Source: an uncultured Rubrobacteraceae bacterium (GTDB taxonomy: Bacteria; Actinomycetota; Rubrobacteria; Rubrobacterales; Rubrobacteraceae). Taken from it: a stretch of DNA of 64,000 nt. Positions 1 through 6,962 of this stretch are shown one piece after another (within the stretch, counting starts at the first letter, position 1; each line of letters begins with the position of its first letter). Location of the stretch: contig CADCUT010000177.1 of assembly GCA_902805975.1 (NCBI GenBank), forward strand, positions 1 to 64,000. The letters run 5' to 3'. The notes beneath the pieces were generated by a model. That model was not told where the DNA came from, did not search any database, and worked only from the letters and a program-made list of their open reading frames with translations. The translations under genes were made by a program, and so were the position numbers.

Positions 1-17
1 CCGGCCTCTTTTCGTGT

Positions 18-38
18 CCGAACTTCGGAGAACCCCCT
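18..38 (+). repeat. Partial copy of a dispersed intergenic repeat
   Basis: The bases CCGAACTTCGGAGAACCCCC match the left half of a repeat found in fuller form near 1414, 1861, 2690 and 3321. The right half is missing because the inverted repeat of the IS element begins four bases later. This suggests the element landed in or next to a repeat copy, but the right flank of the element is too diverged to prove it. Confidence 0.4.
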
Positions 39-41
39 CAG

Positions 42-995
42 GAAACTGTCTGAAAAGGGGTTCTGAGGCGCTGGCTCGGTAGGATACCGAGCATGAGAAA
101 AGCCTACCAGAGCAACCTCTCCGACGCCGAGTGGGGCTGCCTGGAGCCTCACCTTCCCGCTCCCGAAGCCAGCGGGCGACCCCGTCTCCATAGCCCGCGA
201 GAGATCCTCGATGCCATCTTCTACGTGCTCAAGAGCGGCTGCGCCTGGAGGCTCCTTCCTCACGACTTCCCGCCCTGGAAGACCGCCTACCACTACTTCA
301 GAGCTTGGCGTTTGAGCGGACTCTGGGAAAGGGTGCACGCTGCCCTGCGCGAGCGGGTGAGGGTGCGTATGCGGAGGAACCCCCATCCGAGCGCCGCCAT
401 AGTGGACTCCCAGTCGGTGAAGACCACCGGCGTGGGAGGGGAACAGCGCGGCTACGATGGGGCCAAGAAGGTCAAGGGAAGAAAGCGCCATCTTCTGGTG
501 GACACCGAAGGGTTGGTGCTCATGACCAAGGTCCACAGCGCCAACATCACGGACCGCGACGGCATAAAGCTCTTGTTGGATCTCTCCGCGCGCGATCGTC
601 TGCCCGAGCGTCTCCACCATCTGTGGTTGGACGCCGGCTACACCGGCCAAGACAGGGGGGCCGGCTGGGTGGAAAGGACGCTGGGATGGACCGCAGAGAT
701 CGTGCGACACCCGCCCAAGCCGGCCCCAGAGGAGGTCATGATGAGGTGGGTTAGGGAGTTCAACAAAGAGGGCTTGGCCATCGACCCGAAGAAATTCATG
801 CCGGAGAAAGGCCCGAGGCCGTTCCTACCGAAGAGGTGGGTGGTGGAGCGGACCTTTTCTTGGCTTTCTCAGAACAGGAGGATGAGCAAAGACTACGAGC
901 GGCTGCCGGAGAGCGGGGAAGCCTTCATCTACGCGGCGATGAGCCGCCTTATGGCGAGGCGATTGGCCCACTCGTGAGGGTTTTCAGACAGTTTC
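42..995 (+). mobile_element. IS5-family insertion sequence, apparently intact
   Basis: The ends are a perfect 15-bp inverted repeat: GAAACTGTCTGAAAA at 42-56 and its reverse complement at 981-995. The element is about 954 bp and is almost filled by one transposase gene (93-977), the normal size and layout for IS5-type elements. No convincing target-site duplication is visible: the left flank ends TCAG and the right flank begins AGGC, so at most a two-base AG could be shared. With an open transposase frame and matching ends it could still be mobile. Confidence 0.85.
93..977 (+). CDS. IS5-family DDE transposase
   Basis: This 294-residue protein has the full IS5-type layout. An N-terminal helical region (residues 7-80, containing SDAEWGCLEPHLP and SGCAWRLLPHDFPPW, typical of the DUF4096-like domain of these transposases) precedes the DDE catalytic domain. 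The three acidic residues are visible as Asp105 (IVDSQSVKT), Asp180 (WLDAGYTG) and Glu252 (VVERTFSWL). It would cut and join the 15-bp inverted repeats that flank it. There is no frameshift, so unlike many IS5 relatives it needs no programmed slippage. The start ATG lies 37 bp inside the left repeat. Confidence 0.93.
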   Translation: MRKAYQSNLSDAEWGCLEPHLPAPEASGRPRLHSPREILDAIFYVLKSGCAWRLLPHDFPPWKTAYHYFRAWRLSGLWERVHAALRERVRVRMRRNPHPSAAIVDSQSVKTTGVGGEQRGYDGAKKVKGRKRHLLVDTEGLVLMTKVHSANITDRDGIKLLLDLSARDRLPERLHHLWLDAGYTGQDRGAGWVERTLGWTAEIVRHPPKPAPEEVMMRWVREFNKEGLAIDPKKFMPEKGPRPFLPKRWVVERTFSWLSQNRRMSKDYERLPESGEAFIYAAMSRLMARRLAHS

Positions 996-1000
996 AGGCC

Positions 1001-1041
1001 AAACTTCACAGTATCGAACCTTCCCCGAGGTTGGATGAATA
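1001..1041 (+). repeat. Strongly diverged copy of the dispersed repeat (tentative)
   Basis: Downstream of the IS right end, AAACTTC, then CGAACCTTCCCC, then GGATGAATACC appear in the same order as the conserved blocks of the repeat (AAGTTC, GGAAC..TTCC, GGGTGAATAGG). Spacing differs from the good copies. It lies just before the first of two paralogous small genes, as copy 1414-1456 lies before the second, which is the main reason for listing it. Confidence 0.25.
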
Positions 1042-1053
1042 CCTTGGTACGCT

Positions 1054-1407
1054 TTGGAGATGGAACGCGACGAGTACCAGGCGCGGGTCGTAGGGGATCT
1101 CCGCCGGATCTTGCTCGACCACGACGGGCGGGCCAAGACGCTAGACCGGGAGGGCACGGGCAGCCGCGTGGTGGTGGAAGAGGTGCGGCTTGAGGGCTCC
1201 CCCGGCGAGGGGATGGTGGCCGTAATGTACCGCGACCTCCACCGGTCCGAGTGCCTGTTCGGGTGGCGCATGGAGGCCATGGAGCCGGAGGACGAGCCAG
1301 AGATCTGGGCGACTATAGTGTGGGCCAACTTTCTAGAGCACGTGATCGGCACGCCCCACGGCTTGCCCGCCGGGTGTTCCGAGGATGGGATCACTTGGAC
1401 GTACTAA
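1054..1407 (+). CDS. Small protein of unknown function, paralog of 1506-1856
   Basis: I do not recognise the family. The product (117 residues) is small and acidic, with no signal peptide or membrane segment. It is a paralog of the next gene: both have an N-terminal Glu/Arg-rich helix, then a shared order of blocks (R-L/I-L ... V-V-E/I-T-E-E-V-R ... F-G-F/W-R-I/M-E ... ending G-I/V-x-W). The chosen TTG start matches the TTG start of the paralog; the ATG six bases later is equally possible. No strong ribosome binding site is visible for either. It sits between the IS element and a dispersed repeat, so it may be accessory DNA. An open frame with an aligned paralog supports it being a real gene. 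Confidence 0.6.
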   Translation: MEMERDEYQARVVGDLRRILLDHDGRAKTLDREGTGSRVVVEEVRLEGSPGEGMVAVMYRDLHRSECLFGWRMEAMEPEDEPEIWATIVWANFLEHVIGTPHGLPAGCSEDGITWTY

Positions 1408-1413
1408 CCCCTT

Positions 1414-1456
1414 CGAAGTTCGCGGAACATTCCTTCCACGCACGCGGGTGAATAGG
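1414..1456 (+). repeat. Dispersed intergenic repeat, well-preserved copy
   Basis: Begins CGAAGTTCGCGGAAC and ends CGCGGGTGAATAGG, immediately after the stop codon of 1054-1407. The left block contains the inverted repeat GTTC-GCG-GAAC. The copies at 2690 and 3321 share both halves in the same orientation. Confidence 0.7.
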
Positions 1457-1505
1457 GGTAGGATGCTGCGAGACGGGCACAAAAACACGGGGGTCGGTTC
1501 TCAGC

Positions 1506-1856
1506 TTGGAAGGGCGCGAGGGGGCGGGTCGGCGGCACAACCGGGAGGTGCTGGACCACCTGCGCCATCGCCTGACCTTGGGGGAGCCCGTGACGCTCCT
1601 GGGCTCCCCGTACCGGCTCATCACCGAGGAGGTGAGGCGCGAGGAACGCGGGGGCCAGGAGGAAGCCGTGGTGCGGTTCGGCCTGGCCGGCGACGGGCGG
1701 ACGTTCGGGTTTCGCATCGAGCTGTCGCTGATGGGCGACCCTTCCTTTGAAGACCCGATCCTCACCGCCGAGACCATACTGGTGCTCCTGGACGAGGCGG
1801 TGCTTGTGGGCCGGCGCTCCGCGCCTGACCCGGAAGGCGTCGTCTGGGTTTCCTAA
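1506..1856 (+). CDS. Small protein of unknown function, paralog of 1054-1407
   Basis: 116 residues, unknown family, related to the preceding gene along its whole length: a charged N-terminal helix, the ITEEVRREE block aligning with VVEEVRLEG, FGFRIEL with FGWRMEA, and the C-terminal end GVVWVS with GITWTY. It starts with TTG, like its paralog. No signal peptide or membrane segment is seen. A repeat copy stands on each side (1414-1456 and 1861-1899). The tandem arrangement, gene-repeat-gene-repeat, suggests a segmental duplication that included the repeat. Confidence 0.6.
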   Translation: MEGREGAGRRHNREVLDHLRHRLTLGEPVTLLGSPYRLITEEVRREERGGQEEAVVRFGLAGDGRTFGFRIELSLMGDPSFEDPILTAETILVLLDEAVLVGRRSAPDPEGVVWVS

Positions 1857-1860
1857 TAAC

Positions 1861-1899
1861 TTCGAAGAACTTCCTCTTCTAGGCAGTCGGACGAATAGG
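1861..1899 (+). repeat. Dispersed intergenic repeat, diverged copy
   Basis: TTCGAAGAACTTCCTCTTCT followed by AGTCGGACGAATAGG, starting four bases after the stop codon of 1506-1856. The left and right blocks match the consensus, while the middle CACGCAC is replaced by TAGGCAG. Confidence 0.5.
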
Positions 1900-1992
1900 G
1901 GCGAAGCGAGGGGCCGGGCACCGGAACGACAACCCGGCCCCGTCGCGCACTGGCGCTTCGCGACTCCGCCGTCGGGTTGCTAAGATCCGCGG

Positions 1993-2541
1993 ATGCCCGA
2001 TCCACAAGACCGCGCGGAGCCGCCATGCGCCGCGGGGCGCGTCCGCCTCGTGCGGCTGAGCGCCCCCGCGCTGCGGGCGCTCGCGGACGGGGACCTGGCC
2101 GCGGCGAACCGGGCGGTCGCCGTCCCGCTCACGCCGTACTTCGTCGGCCCCGACCAGCGGGGTCTTTGGCGGCTCCGCAGCGGACAAGTCGCGGCCAACC
2201 CGGCCAGCGCGGCCTGGGTCACCAACGTCATCTGGGACGACGAGCGGCGGGTCGCCGTGGGGCACGCCGGCTACCACGGCCCCCCCGACACGCGCGGTAT
2301 GGTCGAGGTGGGCTACGAGGTGGACCCCGCCTACCGCCGGCGGGGGTACGCGCGCGCGGCGCTCGAGGCGCTGCTCGGCCGGGCCGCCCGCGAGCCCGAC
2401 GTGCGCATCGTGCGCGCCTCCGTCGGCCCCGACAACGTCGCCTCGCTGCGCCTGCTCTCGCAGTACGGGTTCGTCGAGGTCGGCGAGCAGTGGGACGATG
2501 AAGATGGCCCCGAGACCGTCTTCGAGGTCGACGCCAAGTGA
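1993..2541 (+). CDS. GNAT-family N-acetyltransferase (RimJ/RimL-like)
   Basis: The 182-residue protein has a GNAT fold. The central beta strand with VEVGYEVDPAYRRRGYARAA (about residues 100-119) carries the R-R-x-G-Y/x-A acetyl-CoA pyrophosphate loop. The segment VGPDNVASLRLLSQYGFVEVG that follows is the typical RimJ/RimL-type C-terminal half, with Asn before a helix and a GF turn. It should transfer an acetyl group from acetyl-CoA to an amine; the substrate cannot be deduced. It stands alone between two repeat-containing gaps. The ATG at 1993 is preceded by no strong ribosome binding site. Confidence 0.82.
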   Translation: MPDPQDRAEPPCAAGRVRLVRLSAPALRALADGDLAAANRAVAVPLTPYFVGPDQRGLWRLRSGQVAANPASAAWVTNVIWDDERRVAVGHAGYHGPPDTRGMVEVGYEVDPAYRRRGYARAALEALLGRAAREPDVRIVRASVGPDNVASLRLLSQYGFVEVGEQWDDEDGPETVFEVDAK

Positions 2542-2689
2542 CCCGCCAAGCGGCAAACTAGGCGCGGCACCTTGGGCCGTAGTCGACGGTCCTGCCTATG
2601 GCAGAAGGTGTCCAACCACGTGGCCATGGTAGGGAACGGGGGGCAGTCCCGCCCGGCGTGGAGTTAAACTTCTTAGACCCCCCTACGCC

Positions 2690-2732
2690 CGAAGTTCGGA
2701 GAACACGCCCTCCACGCACTCGGGTGAATAGG
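2690..2732 (+). repeat. Dispersed intergenic repeat, well-preserved copy
   Basis: CGAAGTTCGGAGAAC at the left and CACGCACTCGGGTGAATAGG at the right, about 75 bp upstream of the GFA-family gene. The left block forms GTTC-GGA-GAAC. It differs from copy 1414-1456 at only a few positions. Confidence 0.7.
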
Positions 2733-2806
2733 TTCTACCGACACACCCGGCGGGTACACTGTGGGAGAGGAGGTCGTGGTGTCGAAAGAGGAGATGTGGG
2801 CGGGGC

Positions 2807-3145
2807 ATGATAGAAGCTTCGTGCCATTGCGGTGCCGTCCGCTTGGAGATCGACGACTCCCCGCCGGCCGAGGTCAACGATTGCCACTGCTCGATATGCC
2901 GGCGATACGGCGCCCTGTGGGCCTACTACGCGCCGGAGCGGGTGCGCGTGCTCCCCTCCGATCCACCCACCGACGTCTACGTGTGGGGCGACAGGACCCT
3001 CGAGACGCATCGCTGTGGGGTGTGCGGGTGCGTCTCGCACTGGGTCGCCTTCGATCCGGGGGTCGACTGGATGGGCGTCAACGCACGCCTGATGGACCCG
3101 GAGGTCCTGACGGCCGCCCGCGTGCGATACTCCCCCGGGCCGTGA
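2807..3145 (+). CDS. GFA (CENP-V) family zinc-binding protein
   Basis: The 112-residue protein has the cysteine pattern of the GFA/CENP-V fold: SCHCG near residues 5-9, CHCSICR at 26-32 and HRCGVCGC near the middle, which would bind two zinc ions. Family members include proteins annotated as glutathione-dependent formaldehyde-activating enzymes, but most have no proven reaction, so function is left open. A close paralog lies at 44742-45107; the two share SCHCG, RRYG.LWAYY, DPPTDVY and MGVNARLM. The gene follows a repeat copy. Its start is placed at ATG 2807, with AGAGGAGAT some distance upstream, so the start is not certain. Confidence 0.8.
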   Translation: MIEASCHCGAVRLEIDDSPPAEVNDCHCSICRRYGALWAYYAPERVRVLPSDPPTDVYVWGDRTLETHRCGVCGCVSHWVAFDPGVDWMGVNARLMDPEVLTAARVRYSPGP

Positions 3146-3170
3146 TCCCGGTGTGGCCTCCCAACTGCAA

Positions 3171-3242
3171 CTAGCTCAGGGCCGCAAGGAAGCGTACTTA
3201 CTTCAGGGGGTAGTACGCGGTTCTTATGTAAAGACGAGCTAG
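3171..3242. other. Nested inverted-repeat element in a convergent gap
   Basis: An outer perfect 7-bp pair, CTAGCTC at 3171-3177 and GAGCTAG at 3236-3242, encloses a second perfect 7-bp pair, GCGTACT at 3192-3198 and AGTACGC at 3212-3218. The gap lies between the 3' ends of the GFA gene and the Nramp-like gene. It could be a structured RNA, a bidirectional termination region or a remnant of a small mobile element. It does not match a riboswitch class I know. Confidence 0.35.
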
Positions 3243-3320
3243 GCCCCGCCCTGCCTGTACACAAGAAAGCTTCCCGGCTTGGAGCTGGGGCGGCGTGGAC
3301 CGGCGAGAACGGGTCCAACA

Positions 3321-3361
3321 CGAAGTTCGCGGAACGCCCTTTGCACGCACCCTGCCCAATA
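3321..3361 (+). repeat. Dispersed intergenic repeat, copy beside the Nramp-like gene
   Basis: CGAAGTTCGCGGAACGCCCT, then TTGCACGCACCCTGCCCAATAG, ending five bases before the stop codon of the minus-strand transporter gene. The left block is identical to copy 1414-1456 for 15 bases; the right block has CCAATAG in place of GAATAGG. This is the last copy seen in the window. Confidence 0.6.
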
Positions 3362-3365
3362 GAGC

Positions 3366-4850
3366 TTACAGCCCCAGTAGGTCCGTTAGGCCGGAGCCGA
3401 AGACGTTGGTGAGGATTACGTCCGCCAGCAGCGCGACACCGAAGAGCACGAAGAACACCGCGGTTATTGCGATCACGACGAGCCGGTAGCCGCGCAGCTT
3501 TATCGCCTCGGGCAGGGCCCTGCGGTTGAGCACGATCAGCATGCACGAGTAGAAGGCCATAACGATGCCGCCGCCCGCCGAGGTGATGATAAGCAAGAAC
3601 ACGGGTTCCGCGCCGGTAAGCACGAAGGCGGAGCCGGCGACGATCATCAGCCAGACCACGAAGGCGTAGATCTTGCTCTCCGACCAGAACTGGTTGTCCT
3701 TGAGGAAGCTCACCTTGAGCGAGTCGGCGGTCAGCCTCGAGACATAATCGAGAATGCCCAGGCTCGTCGCCACGAGCTTGATGGTCGCCGCCGCGAGGAA
3801 GAACGTGGCGAACCAGGGGGCTATGTCCCTCAAGACGCCCGCCTCTTCCTGGACGAAGGCGAGGTCTTCCCCGATGTTCGGCCGGATGCCCAGCGTGGAG
3901 TTGGCCAGGACGGAGAGCGCGATCAGGGAGAGCAGGCCAACACCGAAGAACAGCAGGAGCTGCTCCTGGTTGGCGACCCTCCACCATCCGCGCCACCGCC
4001 GCATGTTTTCATCGTCTGTTTTGGTCATGTACCCGATGGAGGGCGCGGCCTCCTCCTCGCCCGTGATGGGCGAGACGATGCGCGGGATGTAGGCCCCCAT
4101 GCCGAGGCCCTTGTCGCGGATGTAGTTGCTCTGCACGAGGTTGTTCGCCCCGCCGGCCCCCGCGAAGGCGATCGCCCCGAGCAGCGCTGCCACCCCGAGA
4201 TCACCGAGGTAGCTCCCGAAGTTGGCGACGCCGCGCGGGGCCTCCGTCACCACGCCGGCCCACGAGGACGCGTCGGTGGCCATGACGAGCGCCACGACGA
4301 GGAAGATCAGGATCACGCTCACCAGCACCATCTCCGTCTTCTCGACGAACTGGTAGACCACCGGCGAGAGCGTCAGGAAGAGTCCGATGCAGACCAGCAG
4401 CGCCACGCAGAGGTAGGGCGAGGCCGCCGCGTTGATTCCGAAGAGGAAGGTGAACAGCTCGGCAGCACTTGCCGCTATCCCCGGGGACATGTTTGGCAGG
4501 ATCGCCCCGAGGCAGAAGATGATCCCCCAAGGCTTCCAGAATCGGGTGAAACCCGTGACCGCCGTCTCGCCCGTGGCCAGCGTGTACCGCTCGATCTCCA
4601 TGTTGAGGAAGTACTGCATGGTGAAGCCAACCACGGCCAGCCACAGGACGCCGATGCCGACCTGGGTGGTGATGTACGGCCAGAGGATAAGCTCCCCGGA
4701 CCCGAGCGCCGTGGCGAGGATGATGACGCTCGCGCCGATGATCTTCCTGAAGGGCAGCGGTTCGGGGAGGTCCCTGTACTCCACCGCCGGCAGGTTCCTG
4801 GTCGGGAGCTCGGTTGCGAGTTCGCCATGCCGTTGCGTCGTCTCGGCCAT
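3366..4850 (-). CDS. Nramp-superfamily transporter with atypical TM1/TM6 motifs
   Basis: About 494 residues with roughly 11-12 hydrophobic segments in the Nramp (SLC11, LeuT-fold) order. The start is ATG at 4850 because GGAGGGAA lies about 8 bases upstream; a longer in-frame extension to 4943 lacks this. In metal-transporting Nramps, TM1 carries DPGN and TM6 carries an M-P-H segment that together hold Mn/Fe. Here TM1 reads ATALGSGEL and TM6 reads AGAGGANNLVQSN, so both metal-ligand sets are absent. I infer membership of a divergent branch with another substrate, perhaps not a divalent metal. It is followed by a repeat copy rather than a clear terminator. Confidence 0.8.
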   Translation of the reverse strand: MAETTQRHGELATELPTRNLPAVEYRDLPEPLPFRKIIGASVIILATALGSGELILWPYITTQVGIGVLWLAVVGFTMQYFLNMEIERYTLATGETAVTGFTRFWKPWGIIFCLGAILPNMSPGIAASAAELFTFLFGINAAASPYLCVALLVCIGLFLTLSPVVYQFVEKTEMVLVSVILIFLVVALVMATDASSWAGVVTEAPRGVANFGSYLGDLGVAALLGAIAFAGAGGANNLVQSNYIRDKGLGMGAYIPRIVSPITGEEEAAPSIGYMTKTDDENMRRWRGWWRVANQEQLLLFFGVGLLSLIALSVLANSTLGIRPNIGEDLAFVQEEAGVLRDIAPWFATFFLAAATIKLVATSLGILDYVSRLTADSLKVSFLKDNQFWSESKIYAFVVWLMIVAGSAFVLTGAEPVFLLIITSAGGGIVMAFYSCMLIVLNRRALPEAIKLRGYRLVVIAITAVFFVLFGVALLADVILTNVFGSGLTDLLGL

Positions 4851-5271
4851 GCGCCGTTCCCTCCTTCGCGCCGCTTCCCCAAGCGGGACCACCCCGGGGC
4901 CCCGGACCCACCCATGATGGCACGGGATCCCACCCCGTGCCACGGCGCGGCGCCAGGGCAGGTCGGACGGTAAAGGGGCGCGTGGTACACCAAGGAGGTT
5001 CGTTCTGGAATGCCGAGAAGCGGAAGGGGAAAGTGGGCGGGAACGGTGAATCGCGGATTGAAGCGTGAGCCGGGAGTCGCCCGACTCGAAGACCTGCTCC
5101 GGCGCCGCACGGGACGGAAGCCTTGAGGCTATGGATCGGGGCGGACGAGGCTTCGTCCCTGTTGGTGTTTTCGAGTACCCGGGTCTCTGTTCGACGAAGA
5201 ACGGCTCGGAGGCTCATGTCGTCGCGGTTTCCTGGCGGGTACGGTAGGTTGGAGGCTCCGCCGGTGCGGAA
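4851..5271. other. Gap upstream of the Nramp-like gene, no gene supported
   Basis: Apart from the ribosome binding site of the Nramp-like gene at its left edge and the hairpin beginning at 5272 at its right edge, I see no supported gene. Short open frames here overlap one another in several frames and have no ribosome binding sites or recognisable motifs. The promoter of the transporter should lie in the left part. Confidence 0.4.
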
Positions 5272-5307
5272 GACGGGAACGAGATCCTCTTTGATCTCGT
5301 TCCCGTC
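5272..5307 (-). terminator. Strong hairpin at the 3' end of the 5316-6596 gene
   Basis: A perfect 15-bp stem (GACGGGAACGAGATC at 5272-5286, reverse complement at 5293-5307) with a 6-base loop lies nine bases past the stop codon of the minus-strand gene. There is no U tract after it on the minus strand, so it may be a non-canonical terminator or an RNA-stabilising hairpin. Confidence 0.65.
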
Positions 5308-5315
5308 CCGATAAA

Positions 5316-6596
5316 TTACAGCAACCGCATCACGATCGGGCAGTTGATGATGATGCCGGTCGAGCCGTAGGGCTCGCCCCCGGGGCCGGTGATGTGCCCC
5401 TGCTCGGCGAGGCCGAGGATCTGGAATTCCTCGGTGACACGCGAGCCGTAACCCTTGTCCGTGGCCTCCTGCGTCCACTCACCGATGTTGGCGTCCCACA
5501 TAGGGCTGTAGTCCGTGGCGACGGTTGGGATACCGCCGAAGACGTTCAGGGGGTCGCCCTCGCCGGAGACGGCGGAGTTGAGGCCCTGCCTTTGGGGATT
5601 CTCCCCGCCCATCGGCCCGTTGGCCGTGATAAAGATGCGCTCCACGGCGCTGAAGGCCGAGTCGTCTCGTCCGACGCCGAGGTCTTCGAGGCCCGGGGCG
5701 AGCGTGCTGCCCTCTAGGGCGGCGGCCACGGGGTCGTTGGAGTCGAAGCTCAGGTAGAGGACGGGCCGGGCGAAGCTGAACCCGTTGGTCAGGTCGAGCG
5801 TCACCGTGCCCTCGGAGGCCGAGATACCGACCACCTTGTCGTGCACGATGGAGTGGTCGACCTCGTCCCCCTCCATCTCCAGCTGGTCGGCCCCGACGCC
5901 CTGGGCGATGACCGGCGCGTTGTAGACCTCATCGCCAGCGTTCTCGACGCGCACCAGCGGGCTGTAGTCCTCGTCGCCCATCGAGCCGGGCTGGGCCTCC
6001 GCCGGCGGGAACGCGTTCTCGCCCTCGCCGGGCACGATCTTGTGCTCGGGCGAGAAGTCTACCGAGCCGCCCTCGAAGGTTAGGGTGCCGTCGCCGTTCT
6101 GGGTCGCCGCGCGTGTCCCGCGTCCCGTATTGGCGTAGGAGAGCTTGGCCGAGTGGTTGAGGCCAAGCGCATCGGCCTGGTCCGCATTGGAGGTGTCGGT
6201 CAGGACAAACCACTGGGGGGTGCCGTCCGCAAGCTCGCCGCGGTAGAGCGGCAGCGTGACGGTGTCCTTCTCCTCGTCGATCTCGCCCGCCCTCAGTAAC
6301 TCCAGGGGGCCGATAAGCTCCTTGGTCACCTCCGAGGGAGCCGGGCCGTTATACTGCAGCGGGATGTCGGTGCCGATCGAACCCGGCGCGGGCGCGACGT
6401 CGTCGTCGCCGCCGCTCTCGCCCTCCCCCATCTGCGACGGTCCCTGCATGCCGTCGCCGCCCTCTTGCTGGGCCTCGGACCTCATGGACGAGCCCGCAAC
6501 CAGCGCGGCGGCCAGCACCAGCACGAGGCCGGCAATAACGAACAGCCGACCCCTCGCCAGGGCCGAAGGACCCGATCCTCTAGCTTTCTCTTCCAC
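5316..6596 (-). CDS. Membrane-anchored or secreted protein of unknown function
   Basis: About 426 residues. The GTG start at 6596 is chosen because AGAGAGGAG lies just upstream; a longer in-frame start at 6770 lacks this. A positively charged N-terminus is followed by one strong hydrophobic segment (LFVIAGLVLVLAAALVAGSS), so it is a signal anchor or uncleaved signal peptide. A low-complexity Gly/Asp/Glu linker follows, then a roughly 330-residue beta-rich domain with one Cys near the C-terminus (INCPIV). I do not recognise the domain. The strongly acidic exterior fits an extracellular protein. It has its own strong 3' hairpin and appears to be a single-gene unit. Confidence 0.75.
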   Translation of the reverse strand: MEEKARGSGPSALARGRLFVIAGLVLVLAAALVAGSSMRSEAQQEGGDGMQGPSQMGEGESGGDDDVAPAPGSIGTDIPLQYNGPAPSEVTKELIGPLELLRAGEIDEEKDTVTLPLYRGELADGTPQWFVLTDTSNADQADALGLNHSAKLSYANTGRGTRAATQNGDGTLTFEGGSVDFSPEHKIVPGEGENAFPPAEAQPGSMGDEDYSPLVRVENAGDEVYNAPVIAQGVGADQLEMEGDEVDHSIVHDKVVGISASEGTVTLDLTNGFSFARPVLYLSFDSNDPVAAALEGSTLAPGLEDLGVGRDDSAFSAVERIFITANGPMGGENPQRQGLNSAVSGEGDPLNVFGGIPTVATDYSPMWDANIGEWTQEATDKGYGSRVTEEFQILGLAEQGHITGPGGEPYGSTGIIINCPIVMRLL

Positions 6597-6957
6597 CCGC
6601 GTTCTCCTCTCTAGACCTCCGCCGGATCCGACCCCGGCGGGTGTTCCGCCTGCCTCTCCTCGCTCTACCGACCCAGCATCCACCTCCCGTTTCGTATCAT
6701 CCGGCCCCTTGGTTCCGGCCACATGGCCTCCCGACCAGCGTCCGAACGGTAGATGGTTCACGTGAGCCAACCGTGATGGAAGCGTTGCGGCGAGGGGCGA
6801 TGCGGGACGACGGCGGCCCCCAAGTCGTGCGCGTCAGCCCGAAAGATCGACCTCTCCGCTCCTACCGGACCGGCGGATACCGGCCGGCGCGAGAGAACGC
6901 AACGCGTAGCGCGACGCGGCACGCGAGGACCAGGGGTGCTGGGTCAGAGGTGCTGGG
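6597..6957. other. Gap between the TPR array and the secreted-protein gene
   Basis: This contains the ribosome binding site of the 5316-6596 gene and, at its right end, most of a 14-bp tandem duplication (6935-6962). No gene is supported. A promoter for the secreted-protein gene should lie here but no clear -35/-10 pair stands out. Confidence 0.35.
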
Positions 6958-6962
6958 TCAGG
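6935..6962. repeat. 14-bp tandem duplication over a stop codon
   Basis: The unit GGTGCTGGGTCAG plus one base is present twice in a row (6935-6948 and 6949-6962). The second copy contains the TGA stop of the last TPR gene (6958-6960 on the minus strand). It looks like a recent slippage or duplication event. Confidence 0.7.

Noticed and set aside
3165-3245. TAGCTCAGG followed by paired segments, reminiscent of a tRNA D arm
   Set aside because: No D-stem partner, no anticodon arm with a 7-base loop at the right place and no TTCGA-type T loop. The pairing fits nested inverted repeats better.
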